Below are positions 25,231-38,230 of a DNA stretch of 64,000 bases, piece after piece (the stretch's first letter is position 1; each line of letters starts with the position of its first letter). The DNA is from Embiotoca jacksoni (taxonomy: Eukaryota; Chordata; Actinopteri; Embiotocidae). Position numbers and translations under genes: made by a program. The DNA is taken from contig JAKOON010000019.1 in NCBI GenBank assembly GCA_022577435.1, positions 1,673,759-1,737,758 on the forward strand, written 5' to 3'. The notes beneath the pieces were generated by a model. The model was not told the DNA's origin. It made no database searches and saw only the letters and a program-made list of their open reading frames with translations.

Positions 25231-28200
25231 CACAGCCTGAGGGCTTGAGACAAGGCAGATGACTATTATAACCTTAATCAGTCCTTCAAAGCGGCCACTG
25301 AGGCATGTTGGCCACCACCAGATTCTTTGTTCTTCCTGGGGCTCGACTTGGCTTGAGTCTTTCCTCGTCTCCCAGTAATACACTCACGTGCTGTTATCAC
25401 ACAAGTAGAAGCCTTACATCCCTTTTTTCTTTTTCTTTTTTTTGCTGAGATAAGGGCTGGCAATCTCCCCCACCAAGGTAAAGGACCCACGTGAAGGTCG
25501 TTCGAGGTGGCATCAGAGACCATTAACGGCGCCCACACTGCACTCGAGTGACATAATTGGATTTGTTGTTATTAGCTTTCAGAAGCGCAGCGCTCCAGAG
25601 TCGCCACACCCTCCTGGATCTGTAGCATAAGTAAGTGGGAGTCACCTGAACTGTCTTTCAGTCTGGCAAAATTCACCCATCAAAGAGCAAAAAAGCAGCA
25701 GAGCAGCAGTTCCTTTCACTTCCTGCCTGATGAGTTCAACACAAAAACAGGAAGTCTGTGCAGCTTGTGTTTCCTAGGTCTTATTACGCTGCCTCTCTCA
25801 GTGTTTCACAAACACAAGCCTATAGAGGGGAAGAGGAAAACAGGGCAGTGATTATTATATAAGCTCCACAAGGCCCTGATCACAACAGTGGCCACATTCA
25901 GATGCTGGGCTGAAAAGAAGGAATTGTAACCAGGCAGGACAAACAGGCATCTATACATTCACCATCTGATAACACCCAATCTCACCACACAATGTGTTGA
26001 TCTGCATTTAAGCATTTAGATGTATACAGATGCAAATACACTCTGCATATAGAGGCTGGCACCACAGTAAATGGTCAATAAATGGGTGGGGGGTGTGCTG
26101 ATTAGAGAAGGCCTGACTGAGAGGAGAGACAAAAGAGTAGTAGAGATCTACAGGGGGTTATAGTTGTGTTCTGGTCTGTTGGGGGGTTAAAGGGGATGGG
26201 GGGGAGGGGGGATGGGTGAAGCCCCTCGCTGAGTAGCTTGGGGAAGGGGGGGGGGGGGGGGGGTCGGCGGTGATGGCACTCAATGGAGTGAAATTCAAAA
26301 GATGCAGCAAGTGTCCCAACTTCAACTGAAGTAACTTTACACCACGGAGCCGAACAATGGAACATCTGCTGGCTGACAAAAGCAGGCCGTTAGCAGCGGC
26401 TGTGTGTTAAACTGCTGCTGCCCAGCAATGGCAACCGGTTTCTACATATTTCTGAGATCTTAGATACTCCGCATCACCTTAGGGCACCTCGGAGTCGATT
26501 GCTTCACTTAACTTTAAAAGCATAACAGCGTTTCTTTTTCTTTCTAAATTGTGTTTTTAGATGAAGGAGAAGTTGATTGTATTGGAAAGCACCCCGGGAA
26601 GGTGTCAAATCAGACACTTACTGGTGGTAGGAATGTGAGTGCATGTAAGCATCACATGTTGGTGTCAGAAAAATGAAATCGCATACCTTGAATATTTCAT
26701 TTGGTGGTTGGTATACAACATCGATTCAAATAGCTGAATGATGTTTTTGGATGCGACACGTGACGTCAAGTGAGAGGAAACCAAAAAGATAAATGTTCAG
26801 GCTGCAAAACCAAAACAATTGGCTGATAGGTGCTAAAGCGCTCGGGGAACTACAGATTCAGCTGATATTTCTGAGTTTGTAGCTGCAAAGGAACCTCTCA
26901 CATTATGGTAATTTGATCAGTTGTACATACACAGAACCACAAACCGGATAATGAATTATATATTCTAACGTAAATGATGTGTCCTGAATACGCTCACCAC
27001 CAAAATAAGACAATAGTGTGCTTCGAAACGTAGTTATTAGGAGTTAAATATGGGAGTACTTCACTCCAGATAATCCATTAACCGGCATCATGGTTGCATC
27101 ACTGTGGCTAAAGCTCCCTCTCCAGGGGCCAAAGACACTATAGAAACTATTTACAATTTACAGTCTATGGCTTTTCCTCCTGTCTCCTGTTGCAATTGCC
27201 TGATTTATCAACATCAGATGATGTGCAGTGATGGTTGTGCATTAACAGTGACTCATTAACAGTTGGACATTTCATCCTCAGCGTGACTCTGTCATTAGCC
27301 CACGTCAGAGGGTTTAGCGTTGTCCAATGAGATCCCACGTCATGTGATGGTTCGAAGACCTTTTGATGGGTTCATTATAATCAGAGCTGTTGTGTGTCTG
27401 GACCCAGATGGTAGCGGTGTTTACACTAACGGGATTAGGATTAGTTTATAATTAGATTATTACCCTCCCAAATTTAACTTAGATACTACTAACCTACAAC
27501 CGAGAATATGTCTGTCTGCTCGGGAGGCTAATTAAGATGCTTGTGGAAAGAATGTAAAAAAAAAAAAAAAGTCATAACATAAGCATGAGGAATTTGTGAT
27601 GTCTTGTGTGTTTATTTGGTTTGGAGGCAGAGCCTTTTGTTGGAGTGAGGTTTAAAGAGAAACTCTGGTTTGACACCAGTCAGCTGAAGCCAGATGTATC
27701 CAGCCAGAGGAACATATACAGTTTGTTCCAAAACTGAATCATCACTGTTATGTAACACTGGCCTTAGGGTGGGGAGGGTGAGCAACACAGAGGGGGAGAG
27801 AAACTGAGCTCAGAAGACTGACCTAGATCAGCAAATGGTGGAGATAAGTACCTGAGGGGAGGGCAGCAGCCGGCAGACTGGGGAGAGGGGGTGGAGGAGG
27901 TGTAGACAGAGAAGAGGGGGTGTAAACAGAGACAGACTTACAGGGAAACAAGACTTGGAAAGACAATAAAGCAGAGTGTAAATGTAAATGCAGGTGATTT
28001 ACTTGCATGCCAGCAGATTCATGTGGTTTTCCAGCCTGTTCCCGGCCTCGTAGGATCAGATGTACAGTAGCTGTCTGGTTATGTCACTGGAACTCAACAT
28101 CCCAGTGACACAACCAGACTGGAATGTGGGTCAGTAGGCAGAAAGATTGAGGACCGCGACCAGGGAAAGTTCTCTGCAAGCTTTTTTGTGCGCATGTGTG

Positions 28201-28407
28201 GTTTGTCGGCCCTCACAAGGCAGATGTGCATCCTTTCCCGCTTGTGTTTTCCACATCTTTTCTTTACGGTCAAGCCACTTAAAAATAGAATAAGGGGAAG
28301 GGTGTGTGTTGAGTAAGAAAGGGATGAGTGAGTCCACTTCTCTCTCCAGCTGACTACAATTCCTTCTGAGCATGTAACGGCCCTGAAATCTCTGCACAAC
28401 TTGGAGA

Positions 28408-28438
<31 letters not shown>

Positions 28439-30610
28439 AACCCTAATGGCAGATTATTCAATTCTCACACTGGAGATCATAAGGTTATCCTAAGATAAGC
28501 CTGTTCATCTTCTGCCTATTTTATATGCCCCATATTCGCTCACATGTAGGTCAGAGATAAGCAGGTAGCCCTACATGCTCTTAGAATTACAAACCAGTTC
28601 AGTGTGTTTTGGGTCCGTTTCCTCCTCTGCTCCACTGTGTAAACATGCAATGTCTACACGCCATACAAACCAGGTCAGTCAGAACACAGTTTACATGCTG
28701 GAAGTATTGCTCAATGTGCCTGTGTGTTTGTTTTTTTTCCTCTTTTAAAGTGCAGAGGTAGGAGACTGATCACAGTGACAGCTAGGGGATGTTAAGAGTT
28801 GCGAAAGTTGACCCTCTCACTTTCCAGGAACGCAGATGCACTGTGGGAGTTTGTCAGTTAAAAACCTCTTGTAGTAAGAAACAGTGCAGAAGGTGTTTTA
28901 TTGGTAAGAAATGCCGGAGCAGCGAGTGTGACTGGTTGTGTTGCTTGTCAGGGAACTTTACCAAAGATAAGATGTACTCAACTGCTTTTGTGTTTATCTG
29001 CCAATTTAACAGGTTGAGACATTAGTTCGGAGGTGATGTAACCACTACATGCACATGCAGAACAAACATCCTCATACTTTGGTCACACGTTCATATTCAG
29101 GATGAAGTCATTTTGTTTACCAGCAGCTCTGTGTGGTTAGAACCGGTATAAACCGTGATGTACTTGTTGTTTTCAGTCCTGCAGGGAACTCCTCTCTCAT
29201 CTCCACCAGCTGCACACCTCTGATCTGCTCCATTGCACATATTAATCAAGGGATTTTCCCACGGAGCACTGCACTGCAATTCTGCATCGAACAGAAAGTT
29301 GGCCATTGGGTGTCATTGCACATCCCTTCGTTTCACATCAAAGAGGTGTCTAGACTCAAAAAGAGCAGTAAATATCAGTGAGATTGCTTTTTACGGAAGA
29401 CAACTGCGTGTTCATAAATCAGAGAGGCTGTTCTCCACCCAACCGAATCATCAATTCTCCCACCTTGATCGTACACAACACACCGTCAGTGAAGCTCACA
29501 CGCTGCCTTCTGCCCTGGAAATGCACAGATCTCTCTCTAACAGTTCAGGGGACAGATATCAGGTTCCAGCTGTGGACTACAGGGCTTCGTTTTGTTGCAG
29601 AAAGATAAGTGCAGCCCACTGATGAGAGAATAAAACATGACTGCTCAAAAGGAGAAAGCTACAGCATGAACGTGTGTGTGAAAGTGATCACCCGGCAGGA
29701 CTGGAACTCTCTGTGGCTGCTGAATGAGCTGGAGCTGAAAATCTGGTCTGGCAAGTTAACAGTCAAGAGTGGAGCATCCTACAGGACAAAGAGATCCTCT
29801 TACCTCATTGTTTCCTTCAGGAAAACCCGTTTTAAGAATCACCAAGTGTTTAAAGACAACTGGTGTCATGACCATATTCTAATTTTGGGGTTTTCTCCCG
29901 TTTAATTTAAAAAGTTGAACCAGTACAGTGTGGCATTTGACAGTTCATCTCATCAACTCAGATGAACAGAAGACAAGCTTCTTCTTTTTTTTTTAACATT
30001 TATTTTATATTTTATTTCTTAACATAGCACCAACATCTAGATTTGATATTTCCCCAAAGACTAACAATATTTTAATTTGCATCCACAACAATGGACTGAA
30101 TACTTTGCGTGTTGCTGTACGAGGTGAAAATGAAATGCCCCACCAACTCTTGGGAGACAGCCTTTGCACCTCGGGTACGGCATTAAGTTAATAATTAATT
30201 TTCCTACTCCTTTGTTGCATGTTTTCAAATTAATTTTGTGGGTGCAAGATGGCAGGAAACACATCAGACAACTTGGGTCCAAAAAGAGATCTGATTTTTG
30301 CGCTCACTTCCTGATGCAATGTTGAGTACAAGCAGCTCAACCACAGCAGCTGATCACAATCTAAGGAGTCTTTCCACCCTGACTGCTCTTCATCTCTATT
30401 ACCTGATATGTCGGTTGGCTCGTTTTCACTTGACCAACGAAATATGAGAACTACAAAGTCAGTATTGTTGCAGTTTCTTCCATCTATTGTGAGTCGATGG
30501 GATCATTTAACTCCTTCAACTGAGCCTCCTGAGACCAAATGTTGATTAAGTAACGGACGTATATTCAACTGTGGCAGAAAATAGTGCTCCAAACGGGCCC
30601 AACCATAACA
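25231..30610. other. Intergenic region, nothing recognised
   Basis: Long unassigned stretch between NT5C1A and MYCL. It holds a poly-G run (26246-26263) and poly-A runs (27557-27570, 28407-28440) but no exon, RNA gene or tandem array I can support. Distal regulatory elements of MYCL could lie here but cannot be seen by eye. Confidence 0.45.
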
Positions 30611-30611
30611 A

Positions 30612-30663
30612 AGACAGACAGACAGACAGATATACTTTATTAATCCCTCAGAGGGACATTTTT
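30612..30663 (-). mobile_element. LINE 3'-tail fragment
   Basis: GACA repeats followed by TATACTTTATTAATCCCTC and GAGGGACATTTTT resemble the 3' ends of the LINE copies at 3009 and 7995. The terminal tetramer (GACA instead of GGTA) and the arm sequences differ, so this is a related subfamily. Only about 50 bases remain. Confidence 0.6.
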
Positions 30664-32665
30664 ACGTAGCGAGGTGGGAGACGGTTGGAGTTCAGGGTGT
30701 GCCCGACTCGTCTGTCAGGTTGTACTTAAACCAAATGGCTGCTTTGAGTTTATTAAACAAATGACTGGAGCTCAAACAGGCATTCAGGCTTGCAAAGACA
30801 CGTTGCTGAGGTCACCAGCAGGGCAGCAGCATCACGCAGAAACTCATATGCAAAAAGCTTCCTGATATTTGGCTTTTGGGTCAGTTTTATAAAGAAAAAA
30901 TTCCACAAAGAGAGTAAATAGAAACATGTTGTCCTGCTCAAATTTGGACTCATGCTGCCCACTGATCAGAAATAATGCACTGCCTTTCTTCAGTCCAATA
31001 AAATTTTGTCCTTTTTTTAATCCTGTGAGGAATAATCTTTTTTATACCCTTAAATCTAAACCTTTTGTTAATCAGAAATATGAAAAAAAATAAAGCAGTC
31101 TAAAAAAAACCTAAAAAAAACCTCCCTTTAGTAAAGGATGTTCCTCTACTTTCAGTACAAACATAGCTGTCACGGGGACACCATCTGAATATAAGGGGTC
31201 TAACTGTCACGCAACACCCACCAATTACATGGACCACAAAGCAAGTGCATCTAACAATGTGGCAGTAAAAAGCACATCACAACAAATACCAGACAAATAA
31301 TTGAGACTTTCACTTTTTCAATTTCCAGCCACTTGTGTGGAGCAGTGCTGCTCTCTCACGGCATACCTGTACAAGAAAGCTGCACTGGATCCAAATAGCC
31401 GTTCACACAAACCGGTCTCCAAAGCCATGGGGAATGTTCTAAAGATACCAGTTGTATTTGTGTGTGAGTGTGAGTGTGACCTAATTCAGAGCACATCAGG
31501 TGCCCAGCATGCAGCAGCCACTGCAGAGGGGAGGATCCACAATGGTATCACACACTCTCTTCAAGGACAAGTCTCAAGGACGAGCTCAGTCTAACCTTCT
31601 CTAGAACAGCAGCTGGTGCACAAGAAATGTATAAATTACATGTATATGAAAGATGAGACGCTGCAGAGCAACAGAGGGGCGATCATGCAGGTTTTTGTTT
31701 TTTTAAATTTATGATCAGACCTCATTTACAGCTGATTCGGGGACGATGGTAGGTGGTGTTTGTGGAGAGGTAGTCCCACATCAGCATGTGGTGGATCCAA
31801 CCCGAGGCGCAGTAAAGCTGTATCATCCGTTACTTCCACCGCAAAACATTTCAATTAAGGTTCCACTTTGGCGTGACTTTAAGTTGAGTAAGTAAGTTAA
31901 GTAAGGTTGCCAAATCCAATTTGATAGCAAGGTCAAAATGTTGTGTGATGAATACAATAACTCAGGGCAGTGCACTGCATAACAAGGTGTAATGTTTGAA
32001 AAAAAAAAAAAAACTAAAGACATCAAGTTTGTATGCAAATATGGTATCAAAATTTAATGATGCTGTTGACGTTAGCATGCTTTAAAAATCAAGAGAAGCA
32101 TTGAAATCACAAAGTGACGTGTGAATATAAAGTACAGCAGTGCAACTTTTTCCATTTTTTTCCCTATTTTCTTAACAAAATAGAAGCTCCGTGTGCCTGG
32201 TGGCATCCCATACAGAGGATCGAAGCTCTGACAATTCTGGGTTTTGTCTTCAGGATATTATCTACAGAACAATATGTGCATCAAAAAATCAGCAATACAA
32301 AACCAAACAAACCAGGAGCTGACTCATTCACACTTATGTACACTGGTAAACTATTAGCACGCAATTTCACATCACAGCATACCAGGAAATATCTTGGTCA
32401 TAGCTATAAAAATCATGTTTTAACTCCCTGTTCAGAACAAAAAAGAAAAAAAGCACACTGTTCCTCCCCAAAACCGGTTCACAGGTCAGCAGTCAGGTCA
32501 CAGGAAGCCCAAAGCCATGTGAATGGATTAAAAAACAAAACTCAAAAGCTATTTACATGAGGCATTTTGATCTGAAAAAACAACAGCTTTTCAAAAGTGA
32601 CAGGTAACTCGAAAGTTTGTGACTGAATGAGGCAGATTTTTAGGGAAGCACACTTGTTTGGATTC
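30664..32665. other. Spacer and probable 3' UTR of MYCL
   Basis: No gene is seen. The part nearest 32665 is probably MYCL 3' UTR, and the open frame on the plus strand at 32114-32560 is antisense to it. I could not place the polyadenylation site. Confidence 0.4.
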
Positions 32666-34462
32666 TCAAGAGCGCTTGAGTTCAGCTAATCTGCGGAGAA
32701 GCTGCTGTTGTTTGGATCGGAGGCGTTTCTTCTCCTGCAGCTGCCGCCTCTCCTTGGTGTGCAGCTCCGTGAGGTACTCCGTCGCCTGGGTCAGGATGGC
32801 CACCTTCGGCGTCTTGGCCGACTCCAGGCCGGGGATCTGATCCCGCAGCGCGAGGAAGCGAGATCGAAGGTCGTTCCTCCTCTTCCTCTCCAGGAAGTTG
32901 TGGTTCCGTCTGCGGTCGATGTCCTCTGTGTCTGAACTTTGTGGAGTCTCTGAGGGGGATGCCGGCCGGGAGGCGTGAGGCGAAGAACCTGACTGCTGGC
33001 AGGATGTTTTGCAGGTACGCTTGCTCTGAGGCTCTTTTTCATACTCTTCTTCTTCGTCTTCATCATCGTCATCCTCTTCAGGCTCACTGTCTGGGGCGCG
33101 GGCAGCATAGTTGTGCTGCTGCCGGTGGACCAACATGTGAAACTTCTTGGGGCATTGGTCTGCACGGATCCTGATGGTGATCGGTTTTCGGACATTCACC
33201 AGTCGCTCCTGGTTCTGCTTGCTCTCCACAGTGACTACATCTATTTCCTCTTCATCATCTGTCGTTCGACAAGAAAATATTTCATCAATACACATAGAAA
33301 AGGTTCACATGTAAGACACATCTTTTACAACATAATTTAAAAGCTCCTACAAAAGAGTCAAACTAGATCAAAATTTCACTAAACTAGCAATGAGGAAGTG
33401 CATTCCTTCACCAAGCAAGCAAATCTCAGTTCTTTGCAGGAATTGAGGCTTTTGTCACTGAGCATTCATCTTCAATTTAAATGAGACCTGCTGGCAGGGG
33501 GCATTCCCTAGTTTTGGGACACGTGAAAGACTGACTCTCACGGTCTGTCAACGTGTGTGTGTGTAGTGATAAATCATCTGGCCTGGGTCACCCCTCCCCT
33601 CTACCGCACTGTGATTGTAATGCAGAGCTTGGGAAGATAAAGAAATGGGGAGGGGGCTTCTAGTAAAAGTGATATGGGGGCGCGGGTTTTAAAAGAATGC
33701 ATGGATATTCAGGGGGAAAGCATGTGTTGCATTGATAAAGCAGGAGTAAAAATCCAGCTCTAAGGTGACTTGACTCTTTTGCACTTGATAAACCCACTGC
33801 AACACAGACCGCAGTTATGCAACAGCAGCCCAGTTTTCCAAATTACGCATTGTTAGTGGGCAATATAATTCTGAGGCAGGGCAGGGTGGGGCAATTTAGA
33901 GCATGGCTGCTTCCTTACCAGAGGACTCGGAGCGAGACTCGGAGCCAGACGACGCCGGCTTCCTGCAGCTGCTTGCGGGGAGGGTGAAGACGGCAGCCGG
34001 GTCGACGCAATCTGCCGCCGCGGTGGCGTGCTGGCCACCTGGCGAGACGCACTGCGCTTTGCTCGGTCTCACGGAGATCTGGGCCACCGACTGCACACAG
34101 GTCTGCACCGCAGCTGACACTCTCGCGTTGACCTTCTCCAGCTGCTTGCTGGCAGAGAAACCACTCCACATGCAGTCCTTGATGATGTGAGAACTGAGGT
34201 TACCGAACAGATTCTTCGTGTCTGGGATGAACTGACTCTCGTAGTCGTCGTCCTGACCCAGCACTTTGGTCAGCCAGCTGAGCTTTTCTCCAGGCGAGAG
34301 GTACAGAGAGGCACCGCTCAGAGTCCGGGTGGGAGACATGGGAGGGGTGGGCACCAGCTCGAACTTTTTCCATATGTCCTCGCTTGGTGCGGTGGACTTG
34401 TAAAAATCCTCCTCAGTGTCGAAACCATCGAAAAAATAGTGCTCGTAACAGCTGTAGTCCAT
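32666..34462 (-). CDS. mycl: L-Myc bHLH-leucine zipper transcription factor
   Basis: Two coding exons, 34462-33919 and 33258-32666, joined across a GTAAGG donor and a GACAG acceptor (phase 1), encode 378 residues. Myc box I (EDIWKKFELVPTPPMSP, residues 29-44) carries the Thr/Ser phosphodegron motif. Myc box II is at 93-104 (IIKDCMWSGFSA). An acidic stretch follows at 239-256, then the basic region and helix-loop-helix (NHNFLERKRRNDLRSRF onward, residues 300-346) and a leucine zipper to the end. L-Myc dimerises with Max and binds E-boxes in the nucleus. The EEEIDVVTVE segment at the exon 2 start, the short box I region and the NT5C1A/MFSD2A neighbourhood favour MYCL over MYC, MYCN or the fish-specific mych. 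Fish have two mycl copies and I cannot tell which this is. Confidence 0.95.
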
Positions 34463-35290
34463 GTTTCCAGCTAATAAAATCCTTTCGAGTTTATTCCCAG
34501 AAATGCTCGAATGACCCCAGTGGCCTCTGAAGAACGTCCTGCATGAGCACAGAGGAAATATCAGAGATTAGCAAATAGTTCCCATCAGAAGTATCAGGTA
34601 TCCATCTAATGGGATACTAGAATAGGACATCACATTCCCCGAACAGCCTACTTTCCACAAATGGGACCACATTAATAATTTATTGCATCTTGCGGATGGT
34701 CTCTTTGCAGTGATGGACTCAGGCTGTTCGGGCACACGGGGTTATTACATAATCGAGTTATATACAGGCGAGGCGTAAACTAGAAGTCACAGCAGGTTGT
34801 GAATGGAAAAGGAGAAGACACCAGATAACTGCGTAAAAGTAATGCACCAGGATGTGTTTCCTGAACTGTGCGCAGCAGCGCTTTGTTCCATAGCGCGGTC
34901 TTTGAAAGAATAAAAGTGCTTCACAGCCACGGAGGGTGAAACCTAAAGGACGGAATTGGGAACTTTCACCGGCACACACTAGAATAAAACTACTCACCGC
35001 AAATTCCCACTGCGAAATTCAGGGCATTGAAAAACCCCTAGGCAGCCAAAGATCCAATAGTCCGCTGCTCACGGAGATAAATGGGTAGAAGTGTCCGAGA
35101 TGTTCGAGATGTTACCGAATACAACGATGAGACGCAGTCCGTACTTTTGTTTCAGTTGAGTCACAAAAAAAAAAGATCCAAAAAAAACGCCGGGGCTCCG
35201 ACAACAGTCACCAGATCCGCCCCACAACGTGTAATATAAAGCCACACAGTGCGTTTTTCGCGCCAGTGAGATATCCTGTTATAAAGCCGT
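34463..35290 (-). promoter_or_regulatory. MYCL 5' UTR, non-coding first exon and promoter
   Basis: On the gene strand a donor GTGAGT at 34997-34992 follows GGGAATTTGCG, and an acceptor CATGCAG at 34545-34539 leads into 76 bases of leader before the ATG. This suggests a non-coding exon 1 ending at 34998. Upstream are TTATAT/TTATAA words at 35234-35240 and 35278-35284, and TTTTTCGCGCC (35254-35264), a good E2F-type site. E2F control is known for several MYC genes but is only inferred here. Confidence 0.55.
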
Positions 35291-35425
35291 AGAGTGCAGG
35301 GCGGAGCGAAATATCTGCAGCGGCAGATCCGGGTAAGGCCCTTCATTTGCACCAGGGCGGGGGGAGGCGCACGGCCCCGCCCCGGCTACAAACGCACAAT
35401 AACTGACACTTATTTTATTACCCAT
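35291..35425. other. GC-rich region upstream of MYCL
   Basis: GC-rich sequence with CCGCCCC and GGGGCGG-like words around 35350-35390, compatible with the outer part of a CpG-rich promoter. Confidence 0.4.
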
Positions 35426-37510
35426 ATTGCTGCTCTCAGGATTTATAGTAGATTAGGGTCTGGGAAAAAAATGTATATAATAAGTAAACCATTTTGCCTC
35501 GATTTGCAGCTTTCCAACTGAGGGTTTGCTGTTTTTCTTTGTCCAAACCTCTTATGTCAGTAAACTGAATGTTGCTGACTGGACAAAACGAGATATTTGA
35601 AGACATCACCAGGCTTTAGAAAGCTGTGAGCAGTATTTTACTGTTTTTTAAAAAAAATATTTCATTAAGCAAATATTAAGACAATTATTGTATTGGATAG
35701 CAATATATTTATTAACACAATGGGTAACTGCAGCCCTAATAATTTATAATATTATGATATTTATCTGCATACTTGTAATAATTGAGGCAGATTTAGTACT
35801 TTTCCAACATATACAGTTGTATATGCAGGACTCATTGAGTAGTTTCTACATTGTAGTATTGGTGCATTTACTTAAAGGATCCATCTTGCACCACTGCACC
35901 CCAGCATGATAAACCTCACATTACACTCAGCCAGTATTTCATTATAACAGTATAATTTATTTGAGACTAAACACAAAGTAGTGAAACTCGGCATGAAACT
36001 GAGGGTTTGCTGTTTTTCTTTGTCCTAACCTCTTATGTCAGTAAACTGAACGTTGCTGACTGGACAAAACAAGATATTTGAAGACATCACCAGGCTTTAG
36101 AAAGCTGTGACCAGTATTTTCTCAGACATCTCACGTCTGATGTTTAGTTGACTCAGACTGATTGAAACTCCTGTGAATGTCTGAGTTCCTCTTCATACAG
36201 TTTGACCTGAGTGGGTGTGAAGCTGTTTTGGGAACCTGAATTGGTGTTAAAAGTACTCAATGTGTTAAAAAGGGCCAGAATTCAATGTAAATCGATCTGT
36301 ATTTCCATAATCATCAGAGGTAAATAGAGTGTAATAGACGTGTTCTCCTCCCAGCTGTGAAACATCTCCAGATAGTTGGGCGGGATACGAATCTTTAACT
36401 GACCTGCATTTAAATCCAAAAGAGCCCAACACTTGGCCAGCCAACATTCAGATGCTAAAACATCTGAGTGAATAATCTACTTAGCAGTGAGAGAAAGCTT
36501 CTTCAACAGCAATGTTTAAAACAAACTTTGTTTTATTGCTGCTCTCAGGATTTATAGTAGATTAGGGTCTGGACATTTTTTTATATAATAAGTAAACCAT
36601 TTTGCCTCGATTTGCAGCTTTCCAACTGAGGGTTTGCTGTTTTTCTTTGTCCAAACCTCTTATGTCAGTAAACTGAATGTTGCTGACTGGACAAAACGAG
36701 ATATTTGAAGACATCACCAGGCTTTAGAAAGCTGTGAGTAGTATTTTACTGTTTTTTGAAATTTCATTGAGCAAATATTAAGACAATTATTGTATTGAAC
36801 TGAGCAATATATTTATTAACACAATGGATAACTGCAGCCCTAATAATTTATAATGTTATGATATTTATCTGCATACTTGTAATAATTGAGGCAGATTTAG
36901 TACTTTTCCAACATATACAGTTGTATATGCAGGACTCATTGAGTAGTTTCTACATTGTAGTATTGGTGCATTTACTTAAAGGATCCATCTTGCACCACTG
37001 CACCCCAGCATGATAAACCTCACATTACACTCAGCCAATATTTCATTATAACGGTATAATTTATTTGAGACTAAACACAAAGTAGTGAAACTCGGCATGC
37101 GTCTCTTGTCTGATGTTTAGTTGACTCAGACTGATTGAAACTCCTGTGAATGTCTGAGTTCCTCTACATACAGCTTGACCTGAGTGGGTGTGAAGCTGTT
37201 TTGGGAACCTGAATTGGTGTTAAAAGTACTCAATGTGTTAAAAAGGGCCAGAATTCAATGTAAATCGATCTGTATTTCCATAATCATCAGAGGTAAATAG
37301 AGTGTAATAGACGTGTTCTCCTCCCAGCTGTGAAACATCTCCAGATAGTTGGGCGGGATACGAATCTTTAACTGACCTGCATTTAAACCCAAAAGAGCCC
37401 AACACTTGGCCAGCCAACATTCAGATGCTAAAACATCTGAGTGAATAATCAACTTAGCAGTGAGAGAAAGCTTCTTCAGCAGCAATGTCTAAAACAAACT
37501 TTGTTTTATT
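35426..37510. repeat. Local tandem duplication (two copies of about 1.0-1.1 kb)
   Basis: Copy 1 (35426-36533) and copy 2 (36534-37510) start at the same ATTGCTGCTCTCAGG and match throughout with few changes. Copy 1 carries about 135 extra bases near 35998-36130, which are themselves a copy of 35519-35640. A 60-residue minus-strand open frame is identical in both copies (36447-36265 and 37420-37238), as expected for a recent duplication. Confidence 0.92.
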
Positions 37511-37585
37511 TGCTCTTTAATTCTTATTAACAGGCCACAGCAACATCTAGTAAAAGACCAACCCCATAAAACACGTGCACTCACT

Positions 37586-37801
37586 GACCTGAAACATCTC
37601 ATTAATGTTAATACTGACCGTGGTGTAATCATGTTGAATCAGGAGACATGATTCGTCTTTATATTGAATGGTGCGAATAAATGCTTTATTCTCAGTGGCA
37701 AGCAAAAGGTCAGAGTTCACCAACATCTCGTGACAAGACAACGTCAGGTCAAAATCATACATCACCCCAGTCCTCCAAACATATTGATCCGTTTGGTCCA
37801 C
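37586..37801 (-). other. Possible orphan coding exon
   Basis: A minus-strand frame (YVWRTGVMYDFDLTLSCHEM through TVSININEMFQ) has ordinary protein composition although the DNA is AT-rich, and ends at a good splice donor (CAG|GTCAGTGAG at 37586). I do not recognise the family. The upstream acceptor (TTAATTAAG) is poor, and no convincing neighbouring exon was found, although short open frames lie on both sides. It may be a relic or chance. Confidence 0.25.
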
Positions 37802-37930
37802 AGCGTGGACGTCTTCTTAATTAATCATCTCAGTGGACGAGATGAAACCTGCAGTATCTCAGATCAAGTTACAGACTCTGATTAATGATGGACATCTGTT
37901 GACTGCGACCGACCTGAGGTTAAACACATG

Positions 37931-38230
37931 CCTCTGATTAGGCGGCCTCTGATTAACTGGCCTCTGATTAGGTGGCCTCTGATTAACTGGCCTCTGATTA
38001 GGTGGCCTCTGATTAACTGGCCTCTGATTAGGTGGCCTCTGATTAACTGGCCTCTGATTAACTGGCCTCTGATTAACTGGCCTCTGATTAGGTGGCCTCT
38101 GATTAGGTGGCCTCTGATTAGGTGGCCTCTGATTAGGTGGCCTCTGATTAACTGGCCTCTGATTAGGTGGCCTCTGATTAACTGGCCTCTGATTAGGTGG
38201 CCTCTGATTAGGTGGCCTCTGATTAGGTGG
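37931..38230. repeat. 15-bp minisatellite, 20 units of two types
   Basis: Units read CCTCTGATTA followed by either ACTGG (A) or GGTGG (G; the first unit has GGCGG). The order is G A G A G A G A A A G G G G A G A G G G. On the minus strand one frame encodes P(P/V)NQR repeats. Confidence 0.95.

Noticed and set aside
28789..29025. Cys-rich 78-codon frame between NT5C1A and MYCL
   Set aside because: The cysteines suggested a small secreted protein, but there is no signal peptide, no splice support and no known pattern.
32114..32560. 148-codon plus-strand frame downstream of MYCL
   Set aside because: It lies antisense to the likely MYCL 3' UTR, is basic and low in family character, and has no splice or promoter support.
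33896..34190. Plus-strand frames over MYCL exon 2
   Set aside because: They are shadows of the conserved MYCL reading frame on the minus strand.
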